A DNA stretch of 64,000 nt from Agelaius tricolor (lineage: Eukaryota > Chordata > Aves > Passeriformes > Icteridae), in the NCBI GenBank assembly GCA_023055355.1, contig JALJCS010000002.1, positions 78,945,001 through 79,009,000 on the forward strand, written 5' to 3'. Positions 1 through 11,897 of this stretch are shown here, in pieces. Position numbers and translations under genes: made by a program. How positions within the stretch are numbered: the first letter of the stretch is position 1; each line of letters starts with the position of its first letter. The notes beneath the pieces were generated by a model. The model did no database searches. It was not told the origin of the DNA and saw nothing but the letters and a program-made list of their open reading frames with translations.

Positions 1-879
1 GGAGATAAAGTTAAGAGATACAGACTCTAGAGATAGAGATCCTTATCTAGAGATAAGGACTCTAGCTGGCTCACAGAAGGATGTGGCTCCTTGGTCACCC
101 ACTGAGAGCTTTGTTTCTCTCTTACAACCAATGGGCAGTGAATGTGTATGTTGAGTGAATGTAAATATCTTGAAAAAGTATAAAAGCAACATGTGGCTAT
201 AGTAAATCTCTCTTGCACCCTTCTGATGGAGTCGTGGTGCTTTGTGCTGTGTCAAGCTCTATAACAACAGACTTAGGGCTGTTTAATCAGATGTCCCATT
301 CATTTCTCACAGAGACTGAGCAGTGTTGGAACAGCACATTGTGGGGAGTGCCATGGGCAAGCATTAGCATCAGCTTAGTGTTTGTGTAAACCAAGAATAT
401 CTACATGATCTTCCTTGAATAAAACACATCCATGGCTCTTCTATTTCATGAAGCCATGTGCTACTGGTATATTTTTCTTACCAGAGTACAGCTTTGCTCA
501 GGTCTATTTTTTTTCCCAATAAAAGGTCAAAGATAAGAATAAGAAAAAATTATGCTACAATACAGCAAATTTGCGTTGGTTTATTGGCTCAAATCCATTC
601 TTGAAATAACTTAGTCTTTTCACTTCACTAATGTTGCACAAGAGATACATTTGTCTCCACAGGCTTGGCCTGGGAGTACTGCTGCTGTTTCCATGTGTCA
701 GTTTTTTAGGGGTGGTATGCAACATCTTCTTCTCTGCAATCTCTTTTCCAGAGTTTTTAATCTTACTCTTCCTTGCTCCCTCCCTCTCTGCGTTTGCCTA
801 AGTGAGCTGCCTTTTGCAGCACTGGGATGGAGGCGTAGGGTCAAGGGAACAGAACATGTAATCATCACTCCTTGCCTTG

Positions 880-962
880 GTTTTTGGCCCTGCCACTGAT
901 TTTCTGTGCAATTTAGAGCAACTGACCCAACCTTTCTGTATCCAAACAATAACATGCTGTTT
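880..962 (-). mobile_element. MIR-like SINE relic (amniote type)
   Basis: The plus strand reads CCTGCCACTGATTTTCTGTG, then CAATTTAGAGCAACTGACCC and AACCTTTCTGTATCC. This parallels the reversed MIR core (CTGCCACTGACTTGCTGTG, GGGCAAGTCACTTAACCT, CTCTGTGCC). It is an old, diverged copy. Overlapping open frames at 698-1,230 are not genes. Confidence 0.6.
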
Positions 963-2229
963 GCTTCCCAAGCAGCTACAAATGCTGTCCAAAGGGCCTT
1001 TCCAAATTGGAAAGTGCCAAAGATTAATTTCACATGCAATTTCTTCTGAACTTTTAAATGCATTTGCAAGGGTTCACCTTAGGGATGGTCAAGAAGTCCC
1101 AAAGTGGCCCACTTACTCCTTCTGGCAGCTAGGATCCTGCTTTCTTGCCTCTTTGATCTTTACATGTTCTAAGCCTGTTGCCGCCTTGAGGACTGTCCTG
1201 GCATTTATTTACCTGTCCACTAGAGAGTAAGGACAGAATGAGAATTTTCCTTTGCAAGGGCACCATGGAAACCTGAAGTGTGTTAGTACTAAAGAATATG
1301 TCACTTACAATATGCCTACACTACTTCATGGGGTCATGGCTACACTATTTGTACTAACTGAGTAAACTTGTTTAGAGACAACTTGGGCTTCTCTACCTTG
1401 TGGTATCCACCTACACCTTGAACGAAAATGTTGGCTTTTAAGGTGCACTGGGCTTCTGAGCATAGCTCTGTGCAGTGCTGTGTAGCCCTCAGCAAGGTCA
1501 TCTATAGATAGTTAAGGCATTTCTGCACAGCACCTCACTGTGTCCTGCAGATAAACCCTCTGTGTATGTGAGGACGTGTGTGTACATGTATTACAGCAGG
1601 TTAAACAAGTATCTGCTATTCAGTGTGTAATTAGAGTTTGGATGAACCTGGGAACATAAACCAAGAATTCAAGGATGCCCAAAACATATAAGAAAACTGT
1701 ATTTGGGCAAGACTCGGAGTAGTCATTTGTGGCTAGAGATCTCTGGTTTGCACTGCTCCACCTCCTGTCAGTGAGGACGAGAACCAGGACTTTAAATACA
1801 GACTCAAAAGACTCAGACACTTTAAAAAAACCAGCCTGGCCCATAACTAGTTAAATAATGAAGCAAACAAGAAGGGGAGCAATTAAACTTTTTTATGAGT
1901 AGCAGCAGAACCATTGATTGCGAAATTTACTGGTAGCCAAGTTCTCCTCCCTTCCCTACCACTTATAATTATGCCTTAATTGTAGCTACTGGCTGTGGCA
2001 CAAAGCTCATACATATAAACAAATCCCAGGATATCCTGCAAAAAATACACTGTATGGGAGACATTAGCAAGAAGACAATCAGGAACTGGAAGAGTGTTCC
2101 CACATGGAAAGCTGCGGGTGGTATAAAGAGTTCTGCATCCATATGGTTACTTATGCATAATATCTTTGTAATGACATTAGTACCCCTCCATTGCTTTTTC
2201 TGGCACATGCCTGGTCTTGAGTCAGTTGG

Positions 2230-2435
2230 ACTGATAATTACAAAATTGTGGTTTGCAGACCACTGGTGGTCCACAATCTTATGGTAAGTGGTCCACAGAT
2301 GGGCTGCAGAACCAAGCTGAACAGCTTTCAGTTGTGTTTTCAATTAAAAGTTTGATGATGCAGGGTACATGGTGGTCCACAAAAGGGTCTTAGCATTAAT
2401 GGTGGTCCCATTACTCTGAAAGTTGGAAAACACTG
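2230..2435. mobile_element. Possible old DNA-transposon relic with repeated GTGGTCC motif
   Basis: The motif GTGGTCC occurs four times (near 2,266, 2,289, 2,371 and 2,401). The segment contains GTTTGCAGACCACTGG near its left end and TTGGAAAACACTGGC at its right end. This pattern recalls non-autonomous hAT-type relics in amniotes, but I cannot name a family. Confidence 0.35.
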
Positions 2436-5060
2436 GCTTAAACAATTATGAAGATCAACAGTCCATTTGTGTTATGTTGTTTGAAGTTAAATGTTACAGC
2501 ATGTCCCTTCCTTTCATGTGTTGGGGGCTGTGTTGCCTGCTATGCTTGTCAGTTTTAAAAATAAGAGTATTATGAAGTATTACAAATGTTTCTTCGTGGT
2601 CTTGTCTTCCCAGTTTATGATTTATTTAGCTCATCATTTCATATGCACTACTGTATTCACATATCAGAAGTTTTTGTCCAAAACCCTGTAGCATTTTGGG
2701 AGGAAAAGAAGAGGGATATTTTTCACATTTTGTTCGGTTAAGTGGGAGTTGGGCAGATGCAGGGTATAGGGCTGGCTCTCTCCCCATACCTTCGTGATTA
2801 CAACAGCATCTGTCATTCTGTCATTCAAAACCATGGCTCCCCTCAAACTGCAGCTTTTTAGGGACCAGCTCTAGACTGCTCTGGACTGTGCAAACTGCAT
2901 TGTTCTTGGGAAAACTGCAGGAAAACTGCAGCATTCCTTGCAGGAGAGGAAGAACACAAACAGTGTTCTTTCAGTTCAGGGCAGAGGGCATCTAGCTGGC
3001 AAGAAGTGGCCTGGACTCTCCTCTTTACTTTCAAAGCTGTCCTCATATTTCATCCAATGCCTGGTAACATGACAGAGCAGGGACAGGAGCAGGAGCAGCA
3101 GGGATGGTTCCATCTGTCCAGAGACTTCTGACCTCCTCTTGCTTTACTTATTCCCCACCGAACATGGAACAGGGTGAGTTCCCAACAGGTGCTGATATTG
3201 TGCTCCCCAGACAAATGTTTTTGTTGCTAAGATAAAACACATGAGAGAGCAGCACCCCAACCCTTGTTCCCTGAAGGAAAGCAGAATTGTTACTGTGTGT
3301 AGAGGTGTCAGAATGGCCTGTCTGGTGGTCCCACACCAAAATTGGCACCTCTGAAATAGTTTAGGAGGTGCAAATCCCAGTTTTGGCATCCCAGTTAATT
3401 TTGGGTATCAGTGAAGTCTCCAGCTGCTTCCTTTGATAAGACTGTGCACAGCCAGGACACTCCAATGCCTAGGTCTGTAAAGTAACCCAACTTTAAATTC
3501 AATTTAAATGCTGTGCAACTTGGCACTGCAGTAAAACAGAAGGTTCAGAGGTCTTTAACAAGCACTGTCCTAGAAACAAGTTTGGTTTGGCGCTTTTCCC
3601 CTTCCTACTGGAATATACTGCTTTCTCCATTAGGAACTCTTTTGTAAACTTTCAGCCTAAACTTCATTGCCAGCCTGTGCCCACATGCTCTTGAATGAGC
3701 TTTTCTACCTCTTTGTGTTTATAGAGAGTAATCATAGCTTTTTCTCCATGAGTGTTTGCTCCAGGCTGACAGATGCTTCTCATATTGTCTTGTAAGGCAG
3801 GCATTCCTGTTGCCTGTTTCCTTCTTAGCTCCTCTAGCTGTAAAGTCATCCTTAATGAAAATGGATTTGTAAGAAAAAATGCATATAAAATCATGTTCCT
3901 CCAAACAAAAATCCTTTACCAGTACTGATTAAAACCTGGAATATCAGTTTTATTTTGTACCCACAGAAATGTTTATCCTTCTGTATTCCACGTGTATGCC
4001 TGGCTGACTCACTGTAGCTGCAATATATAGCAGTCGTTTTCCTCTTCTGGTGTTCTCAAATCACAATATCATGTTTCTGTCATATACCCTTGATCCCCAA
4101 GATGCATAGCTTTGCATCACAGACCATAGAAACTTTATAGTTTCAGCCTGTTTCTGCTCCTCCAGTGCCCAGGCAACCCAAGTCTCCCTTGGTTCTGCTT
4201 TGCTCTCCCTGTGGGCTGATCAGGACTGGTGTGTCTGAGGCTCCCCCTGTGCTATGCAAGCGCCAGGCTCACTGAGCATCTGCACTTCCTGCAAGAAAAA
4301 CAGTGGCATGTCCTAGCATTTAGGGACAGTAAAGCAAGGCTGTATGAGAACACTTTGTATGGACTCCCCATGCAAACCAAGACCTTGTTTTAATTTGCCC
4401 CAAAACAGAATCCTCACCCAAACACAGTGGTTTTCTTGCTGAATCTGAATGGCTTTGCAACTTCCAACCTCTGGGACACTGGGCAGTCTCAGCTGCTGTT
4501 TGCTAGGCAGGAGTGCTATTCCAGTTACAAGAGAGCTGGGTGTTTGTGTGGAGGCTAATTCCACACTGGATCTATTATTATTGTATTTCATCACAATCTA
4601 TATTGCACCAGAGCTGTAAGTGCAAGCACCATCCTGCTAAGCACATGCAATCAGGTTGCTTTCCAAGTGGTGATAAAAGTATTTTATAAACACCTGGAAA
4701 AAGTTTATGCTGAGATTTTTACCTTTCTCTTAGTCAGAAACCATTTGCTCTAAGCCTTACAATTTCTGTTTTAGGTAAGCACCTGCTTTGTGCATGCCAC
4801 CTGATACTTCTTGACTCTCTACCTGAAACAGTAAAATTCAGAACTGAAACAGAATAACTCAGAGCCAAAATTGTTCAAACTTCAGAAGTGTCTGCAACAT
4901 GGTCTTGTTAGGGGGAATTTTCTTCTGGTGGCAATGTCATTGCAGCCTGTGAGATGTTGTGCAACTTTTTTTGGCTATGTATTAAAGGTATAATTTAAGA
5001 GAACACAGATTTTTTCATGCTATTGTCTTTATCACAATTAAAATAGTGAGATTTTCACTC

Positions 5061-5330
5061 TTTTTTTTTTTTTTTTTTGTAAAATTGGCTTTTATTCAGA
5101 GCTCTCAAGACCTACAGGAAGCAGATCAAAAGCAGTACCACTCTGCAGAGAGATTGTAAGAGGCAGTGACAGGACTGTGCTCAGATTGGCTCACTGCCAC
5201 AGTACAGTGAGGGCATCAGGACTCAGGTTTTACATTTCCTTCTGATGTAGGTCAGGCTGAACAACACAGTCTTTTGAGCCTTGTCCTGGGCTGCATCACA
5301 GTGGAGGTGATTTCACAATCCTGATTCCTA
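5061..5330 (-). pseudogene. Retrocopy-like 3' end with poly(A) tail
   Basis: On the minus strand AATAAA (5096-5091) is followed after 12 bp by an uninterrupted A18 (5078-5061), the arrangement of a reverse-transcribed polyadenylated transcript. Sequence upstream on that strand has no recognisable coding content, so it may be a copied 3'UTR; the parent gene is unknown and the right boundary is a guess. I saw no convincing target-site duplication. A chance A-tract is the alternative. Confidence 0.35.
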
Positions 5331-8059
5331 TTTGTGTATTCAGTACAATTCTGGGACTTGGGAGGTGGATAGAAGGACTGCCTGGAAACATAAGTCCATT
5401 AAAACACATCTTGATACAATTATCCTGTAATGATTTTCTGGATGCAAATTTGAAACAACTTCAAAACCTTCAAACAGTGGAACAGAGACCTGCAAATGAC
5501 AGAAAACAGAGAAAACCCTGGAGGCTGGAGGACTGGTCCTTACTGCCTGTATGTCAGCTGCCAAAGTCATTTATGAGAATTGTCCCCTGTGCAGAGCTCC
5601 ATTATGCATACAGAACAATTTATGAAGATTTCCATGATATTTGACATCTTTTCTGCTGTGTCATGACACAGATAACTTACTAATAAATTTCTATCACTTC
5701 TGGCTTCCCGGTCTCCTAATCTTGTATTATTGCATTTCTATTGTCTTATTGTATTATCTTGTCTTATTGTACTCTGATACTTGTTTTTTTTCCTAGAAGT
5801 GAAATGTAAATTACATTTTTATCTGAAATATAGAAACAGCTAAAAATGACTTTGTGAAAGCAAAGGCTCCAGGCAGCTTCTATGACAGCTCATGTCTAAA
5901 ACAAGAGAGTAAAAAGAGGGTCTGAGGGATCATAGAAGCTAATACATGGCTGATGTTACAAAAAAAAGAAAGCAGTTCCTGTGACACAAGTTGGTGGATT
6001 GCAGTCCACATAACCACTGCCTATTTTAATGATTATTAATCATTGAAAGTAATTTTGGCTATTTAAATGCAAGTAAACTGCCTGAAGTTACTTCACTCAT
6101 TCATTTTTTTTCCCAAAGGGACAAATTCAAGCCCTAATTTATACTCCCATGAGAGGACACAAGTCTCAAAGCTGTATAAACTAGAAGTGCTTTGAACCAG
6201 GTAAGGTCTGAGTTCAAGGATGTTGTGTTGAGGATAATGAAAAGAACTTTGTAAATGAGTTAGTTACTCACTGGCTTCTTTTAGCCTTTCCTCCAAGGGT
6301 TAATAGGAAATCAAGACACTGGAGGTGCAAACTGTGGATCTGGCAGAGAGAAATGCCTAGAGGTTGGTGTTCCTGTGATGCTCCAAGGCAGCTGTAGCAC
6401 CCACTGACTTTTCCATATGTGGTCTGAAGTCAAGAAGCAAATCTCCACTAGAGCCATTCCACTCCTGCCTGGCTGATTTCATCTTATTTCAGAGTAAGCA
6501 TAGATTGTTTGGCTCATACATTTTAGTTCCCTGTCTGTCTGCAAGGGGAAATCAGCTCCCATTGCCTTGGCCCTGTCATTTTTGTTTGCCATCATGGAGC
6601 CTCCTCCAACTGCTGTACCCAGTGCACCCATCCTCTTCAGAGGTGGGCTCTTGGGTTACACAGCACTTGCTTTGACCACAGATCCCAGGTGACATGTGAT
6701 GTCCTGGTTACTTTCTTCTGTGGGGATTGGAACAACGAGGTTAATAATATAATTCATAATTCATGATATCAAGACACCTTCTAATGGAAGGTTGTTAGAG
6801 CCAGATGATCTTTAAGAGCAAACACAAACCTTTTTATGATGATAATGATTCAACTCTTAAGCAGATAAACAGTGAGTCTGATAAGGGAATATGTTTGAAT
6901 CACACCTCACACAGACAGCTTAATTGGTGACATTTCTAGGCTGGGAAGGATTGAATTTGCAAAAATGTTAAATTTTCTCTTTTAAATGGATTTAGTTTTT
7001 AATTCAGATATTTCCTTTCATGGCAGTCATTTTTGCAGGCTGGTTGCCTGATCTCCTGGCATTGGAGAGGCTCTGTTGACTTTCTTCCCTGTGTAGTGAA
7101 TGTGCATTGGGCTAAATCCCAGTGTTGTGCCAGGATCTAGCTCACTGTTATCCCATGTTCCCAAATGCCAAGTGCATTCTCATTGCCTTTGGCTACAGCT
7201 CTCTTTTCCCACAGGCTTCCTGCAAATTCCCCTCTCTGTGGTCAGGTACACCTCCATCAGAACCCAGGATGCAGAAGGATTGTTTCATGGTAACATGGGA
7301 GATGACTGTGCATGATGGGATGAGACCTTGCAAGCAGCACTAGAGATCTGCACCAGGGTCTCAGAATTTCTCCCAAGGTTTGTTTTCTATGAAATTGAGT
7401 TTGCCCCAGGCCATAAGACACCATGTGTAAACTGCAGGGATCACAGGAGGCCAAAAATGTGCATTGTCTGGGGTTGGCTCTGCTGCAGGTGGTGTCCTGT
7501 GACCGTGGGGATGAGGACACCTTTTCAGTGCTGGCATTTTACAAAGGTTGCACAGTTGTTCTCTATCATCACTGCCAGATGATATGGTCCCAGTTCTCTG
7601 TGGCTCAGCAGAGTGCTCCTACAGCTACATCTTGAGCAACTCATGGTCACTAATATCTGGAAAAGCAGAGGGCAGCAGCTCAGCAGGGTTCTGAGGGACC
7701 ACAGCCCCTCTCCAGCCCTGTTAGTGCTGTGCTGTGCAATGTGGCCTCGGGCTCCTGGGACATGGCACTGCTGTGTGGTCTCCCCTCACCACATCTGGGC
7801 ACACTGACCTCCTGCAATTAAGAAATGCCACATCTTCTAGCAATCACTTAATCCACTGTCCATAGACAGAGGCTGGGCTGAAAGTCATCCTTCCTTGCCA
7901 GGAATCCTAGCAACTCAAAAATATGTGATGCTGAACATCTAGAAACTAGCATTTTGACAGTGGTTACCCCCCTTGACATGGTGGTATGTGAGCAGCCCTG
8001 CTCTGGGCTTTGCAGCATTGCTCTGTGCAGCAGCCCTGTTGCAATCCTTGGCTCTTTCT

Positions 8060-8190
8060 GCCATGGAAACTGAGGCAAACAAAGGCTGAGTAAGTAGAGC
8101 AGTGCTACACAGCAAGCCTGTGGCAGAGCTGGGAACCAAACACAGACTTTCTGACTCCCAGTCCTGGACTTCAGCAACCCACTGAGCTCT
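8060..8190 (+). mobile_element. MIR-like SINE relic (amniote type), best copy
   Basis: The order ATGGAAACTGAGGCAAACA, CTACACAGCAAGCCTGTGGC, AGAGCTGGGAACCAAACACA, CTGACTCCCAGTCCTG is that of the amniote MIR core and tail. The open frames covering it on the minus strand (7,848-8,301) are repeat-derived. Confidence 0.72.
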
Positions 8191-8779
8191 GACGTGCAAC
8201 GAAGTGAATCTCACTAGAGACATCAGATAACCACAGTTTAATTTGGTTTCTCTGTGCTCTGTACCCTGGGGAGATAGCAGACCTCTGGCCACAAAAGGCA
8301 AGTTATTGAGAGATTTGCTGTTAATTCCCCCTTATGAGGTCCATCTTGTTATGTTTGGAGTTGCCATAGCTTTCTGTTTGTTTTGCCTGTTTTTTTGCAT
8401 GTGGGGCTTGTGTATTTTATTAAGCCCTTGGCTAGTATCTTGTGCATGTTTAAGATTTTATAAGGGCTTCTTTCGAGGTTATTCATTATAGCTTTCAAAG
8501 GTGGCCTATTCTGAAGGCTTGCTATTGAATACCAATCTTTGATAGATTCATGACTCACACAGGGGAAAAGACCCATTTCTCACAGGCTCGTAATTAGTGT
8601 TCCCAAAGGGTTCCCCAGCTGCTTTTCATAGCTCTTGGCTCATGTTGACCTTGGACATCAAATTCTTCATGGCTGTTGAAGTACAGTCATCAGAGAAACT
8701 GAGGGAGAAACCTCCTTTTATTTTCATCACTTCAACAAGAAAAGTCATCCAAGAGACACATTACTAGTCCCTTGTATTT

Positions 8780-8850
8780 CAGATCTGTCACTGATCTGCT
8801 GGAGACCTGACCTTTCTGTGCCTCATCTGGCTTTCTTCTCTGCCTTGTCT
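8780..8850 (-). mobile_element. MIR-like SINE relic, internally deleted
   Basis: The plus strand reads AGATCTGTCACTGATCTGCTG, then GACCTGACCTTTCTGTGCCTC. This matches the reversed MIR core with a short internal deletion. It lies about 600 bp from the 8,060 copy in the opposite orientation. Confidence 0.5.
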
Positions 8851-9440
8851 GGTCATGCTGTGTGCAGTGGAAGGCTTTTTGATGACCTTAGTTATCACTT
8901 TAAGACTTTTCATGTTCTTAGCTTTTGATAGGTATGTCCTTAAAAACCCTGTTTAAAACACACAGGAAATTAATTAGTTTGAGGAAAGGATTTGGAGTGT
9001 GTAGAATATTCTATTAGAAAGAGAAAACAGCTTCTTTTTCAGCACAAGTATGAATTGTGTAATTCAATCTGAAGTGTAAGATGTGAAATTTAGAAAGATT
9101 TTTGTATCTACTTCATATAAATCATGCAGCATGTGTTTGTGGGATCATTTAAGTTCTGGAGAAGTAATTTCTATTCTTTCACTTTCTATATAAAAGCAAA
9201 AGCATCATTTCCATTTGCACGTATCGTTCCTCTGGGAAATGCTGAATTTTATCTTAACTGCAGTTAATAAGATTTTAAAAACCCACTTTACTTAGAAGTA
9301 TATGAATTGATAATAGACATTAAAAAGTTAATATTTTCCTTAAGGTTGAAAACAGATTTGCTTGCACTCTTTTTGTGGATGTCCCAGTTTTTTTCATTAA
9401 AAAATGAGTTCTAAGAACAGATGACTCATAATTTTTCAGC

Positions 9441-9459
9441 TGCCTCCCCCTCGTGGTAA
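9441..9459 (-). promoter_or_regulatory. Candidate CTCF-like motif
   Basis: The minus strand reads TTACCACGAGGGGGAGGCA, similar to the CTCF core CCASYAGRKGGCR with two core mismatches. Occupancy cannot be judged from sequence. Confidence 0.25.
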
Positions 9460-9797
9460 ATCTGGAAAACCTCTAGAAAACTTCTTTTCATGGAAATGGC
9501 AAAAAGCTGGGTAAAGTTCAGCACTTGCATTTCAAGAGATGTTTCTTCTTTTTTAGTTGGGGAGAGGATTTAAAATGCTGAACAAATGTGAATTAAAGCA
9601 AGAACATACTAGTTCTTTCCATGAACCAAAAGCACAAATAAGCTTAAATAGAAGAACACAGATAACCTCAAAGAACTTTGTGTAACAGCGGCACAGCTGC
9701 CTTGAGGCTTTTCCTGCTTCTCAAAACAATTTCTGCCCCTTCCCTCTCCCTTTCCACCTTTCCACTTCTGACAGGCCTGAAGGTTGCAGCAGAAACC

Positions 9798-9866
9798 TTT
9801 TTCTTTTTTTCTTTTTCTTTTTCTTTTTCTTTTTCTTTTTCTTTTTCTTTTTCTTTTTCTTTTTCT
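9798..9866. repeat. (CTTTTT)n microsatellite
   Basis: About nine perfect CTTTTT units start at 9,811, with imperfect T/C-rich sequence on both sides. The Ser/Phe- and Lys/Glu-rich open frames over it (9,668-10,089) are artefacts of the repeat. Confidence 0.95.
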
Positions 9867-11884
9867 TCTTTTTGTTTTTGGGGATTTTTGTGTGTGCCAA
9901 GGGCCTGGGAGGCAGGGTATGGACTCACTGCCAAGCCCTGGGGCTCCTGGTCTTCCTTGTCTCTTGATGGAGTTGGAATACTGTCATTCTGCATGGGCTG
10001 CAAACACTGATCCCTTTGTGCTTTTTTTCACTCTGATATGGAAAATAAAATGTTCACTACAGCTTGAAAGAGGAAAGATTTGGCAGTGACACTGAATAAT
10101 GGTTAGTGCAGGTGAAGGATGAGATGCAAAGCCATGTTCTACCAGGCATTCCATAACCCAAACCAAGGTGGTTTGTAATCAACTGAAGCAGGACTCTCCT
10201 AAGTACATCTGCATCATACACAGAGAGCAAATTCTTCTCTGTGAGCAAATAATCATCATTCCTGAGACCATCACTTCCCTGGGCTCATTGTCCTTCTATT
10301 TTCTAAAAGCCTCTCTTTTGTGGGGCCTGAGACCCCTCCCATCCTCTGAAAAGCATTTTGCTCCATTTCCTCTGAAGGGAGTGGACTTGAAAGGGTGAAG
10401 CTGAGAGGAGCAGGAGGAGGAGCAGGAGGAGAGCCTTTGTGGTTCAGGTTGTAGAGGGTGACTTAAGAGAAATTTTGGCTCATTTCCTGGGCTTACCACA
10501 AATTGTGTGTGGTGGAGAGGAAGCTGCTCATACAGTCTGAGCTTTTAGTGCCTTGTGTGCTGACCAGAGAAAAGGGCCTCCCTTCATCCTTTGTGTCTTT
10601 CCCACTTCACTGGAAAGCCTGGGATGAGAAACTTTCAAATCTACTCAAGCAGAGAAGATCCTGGAGGAGGCTGGGCTCCGCCATTATGCTAATAAAAATT
10701 TAGATACATTTAAAAATTGGACTTCTGGCCTCCCCCGCTGTTGTTGACTCCCTAACCAGTGGCAGTTTTCATCAGCAACACCAGCTGGCCTCATCCCTGG
10801 GGATGCCTCCCAGCTTTCAGCAGCTCACCCGAGGGCTGTCCTTGATAAATCCAAAAGAGCCGCAGCCACAAGGTGTCCCCCTTCTCCAGGGTTTGCAGGA
10901 GAACTGAGCCAGGCCGCTGAAACACATCTTTCATTGAAAATTTGAAGAGAAATACTGCTTGTAATCCTGGCCCCAGGTGATGGGCTCTTGGACCTTTCCT
11001 CTAAGCAATGCAGAGGTGGCCAAGGCAGCCCTTAGCATGGTCCTGTTATGAGAATGACAGAGTTTCATGTACAATTGCAAACTCACAGCCCTCAGAGAAG
11101 GAACATAAGCTGCAGAAAGCTAAATACTTTATGCAGAATACTTTCATTGTATTAAAATTCGGATCCTTTTCCCAAAAGAGGTGCATTTTATTGCTGAGGT
11201 AGGCAGCACAACATGTTACAGGCTGAAAATACAGTGTTTGCAAGGTGGTGAGGGTCCAACTTTCCAAGCATTTCAATGATTTTACTTGCATACAAAGGCA
11301 ATTCAAAGAACTTAATTCTGTCTCAATCTTTGTAAAGATTTCTGGGATTTGCCTCTTTGCACAAACTCCCAACTTTATATTAAAGTGCAATTCTTTAACT
11401 AAAAACAGAGAAGGAAAAAAAGCCAAAATAACCCAAATAAGGACTAACCTCCCACAGGGTCTAACATTATTACTCTTCTGTCCTGATGATCAGAGCACAA
11501 TCCTGGGTATGTGTAGCCTCCAGCCTCTGTTTGGCCTAATGGAAGGATTCTTTCTGAATTTCTGTGAATCAAGCAACATGAAGTGCTGAGTCTGGGTCTT
11601 AACTGAGCCAGAGGCATAGGAGAGCAAATCTCCCTCAGTTAACACACTTTATTCTCTTTAGAAAATAATTTATTATATCCTTCTAAATATCCTTTATATT
11701 TTACCAGCAGAAAAAAAAAATTTACATGCTTAAGCTCTAATTAGCTCCAAGCAAATGGGCTGCAATGGACACAGCGTGTCCTGAAGGCTCAAGTCTCATG
11801 GAGAAAGAGAGAAGGCAGGATGGGTGGGTGGGGAGCACAGGGAAGGCCTCTGGCAATGGGATGTGCATGTGCATGCTTCATTTA

Positions 11885-11897
11885 CCACTTGAGGGCA
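11885..11897 (+). promoter_or_regulatory. Candidate CTCF-like motif
   Basis: CCACTTGAGGGCA fits the CTCF core CCASYAGRKGGCR at 12 of 13 positions. A match this short is expected by chance now and then. Confidence 0.3.

Larger units (their letters stand above)
1..9440. other. Intergenic left flank, no gene found
   Basis: Apart from the MIR-like relics, the 2.2 kb repeat relic and the retrocopy-like end at 5.1 kb, I see no coding exon, RNA gene or clear element. The short open frames (60-126 codons) match nothing I recognise and overlap on both strands. Confidence 0.75.

Noticed and set aside
9668..10089. Open frames with Phe/Ser or Lys/Glu runs
   Set aside because: They are direct translation of the (CTTTTT)n microsatellite and its flanks.
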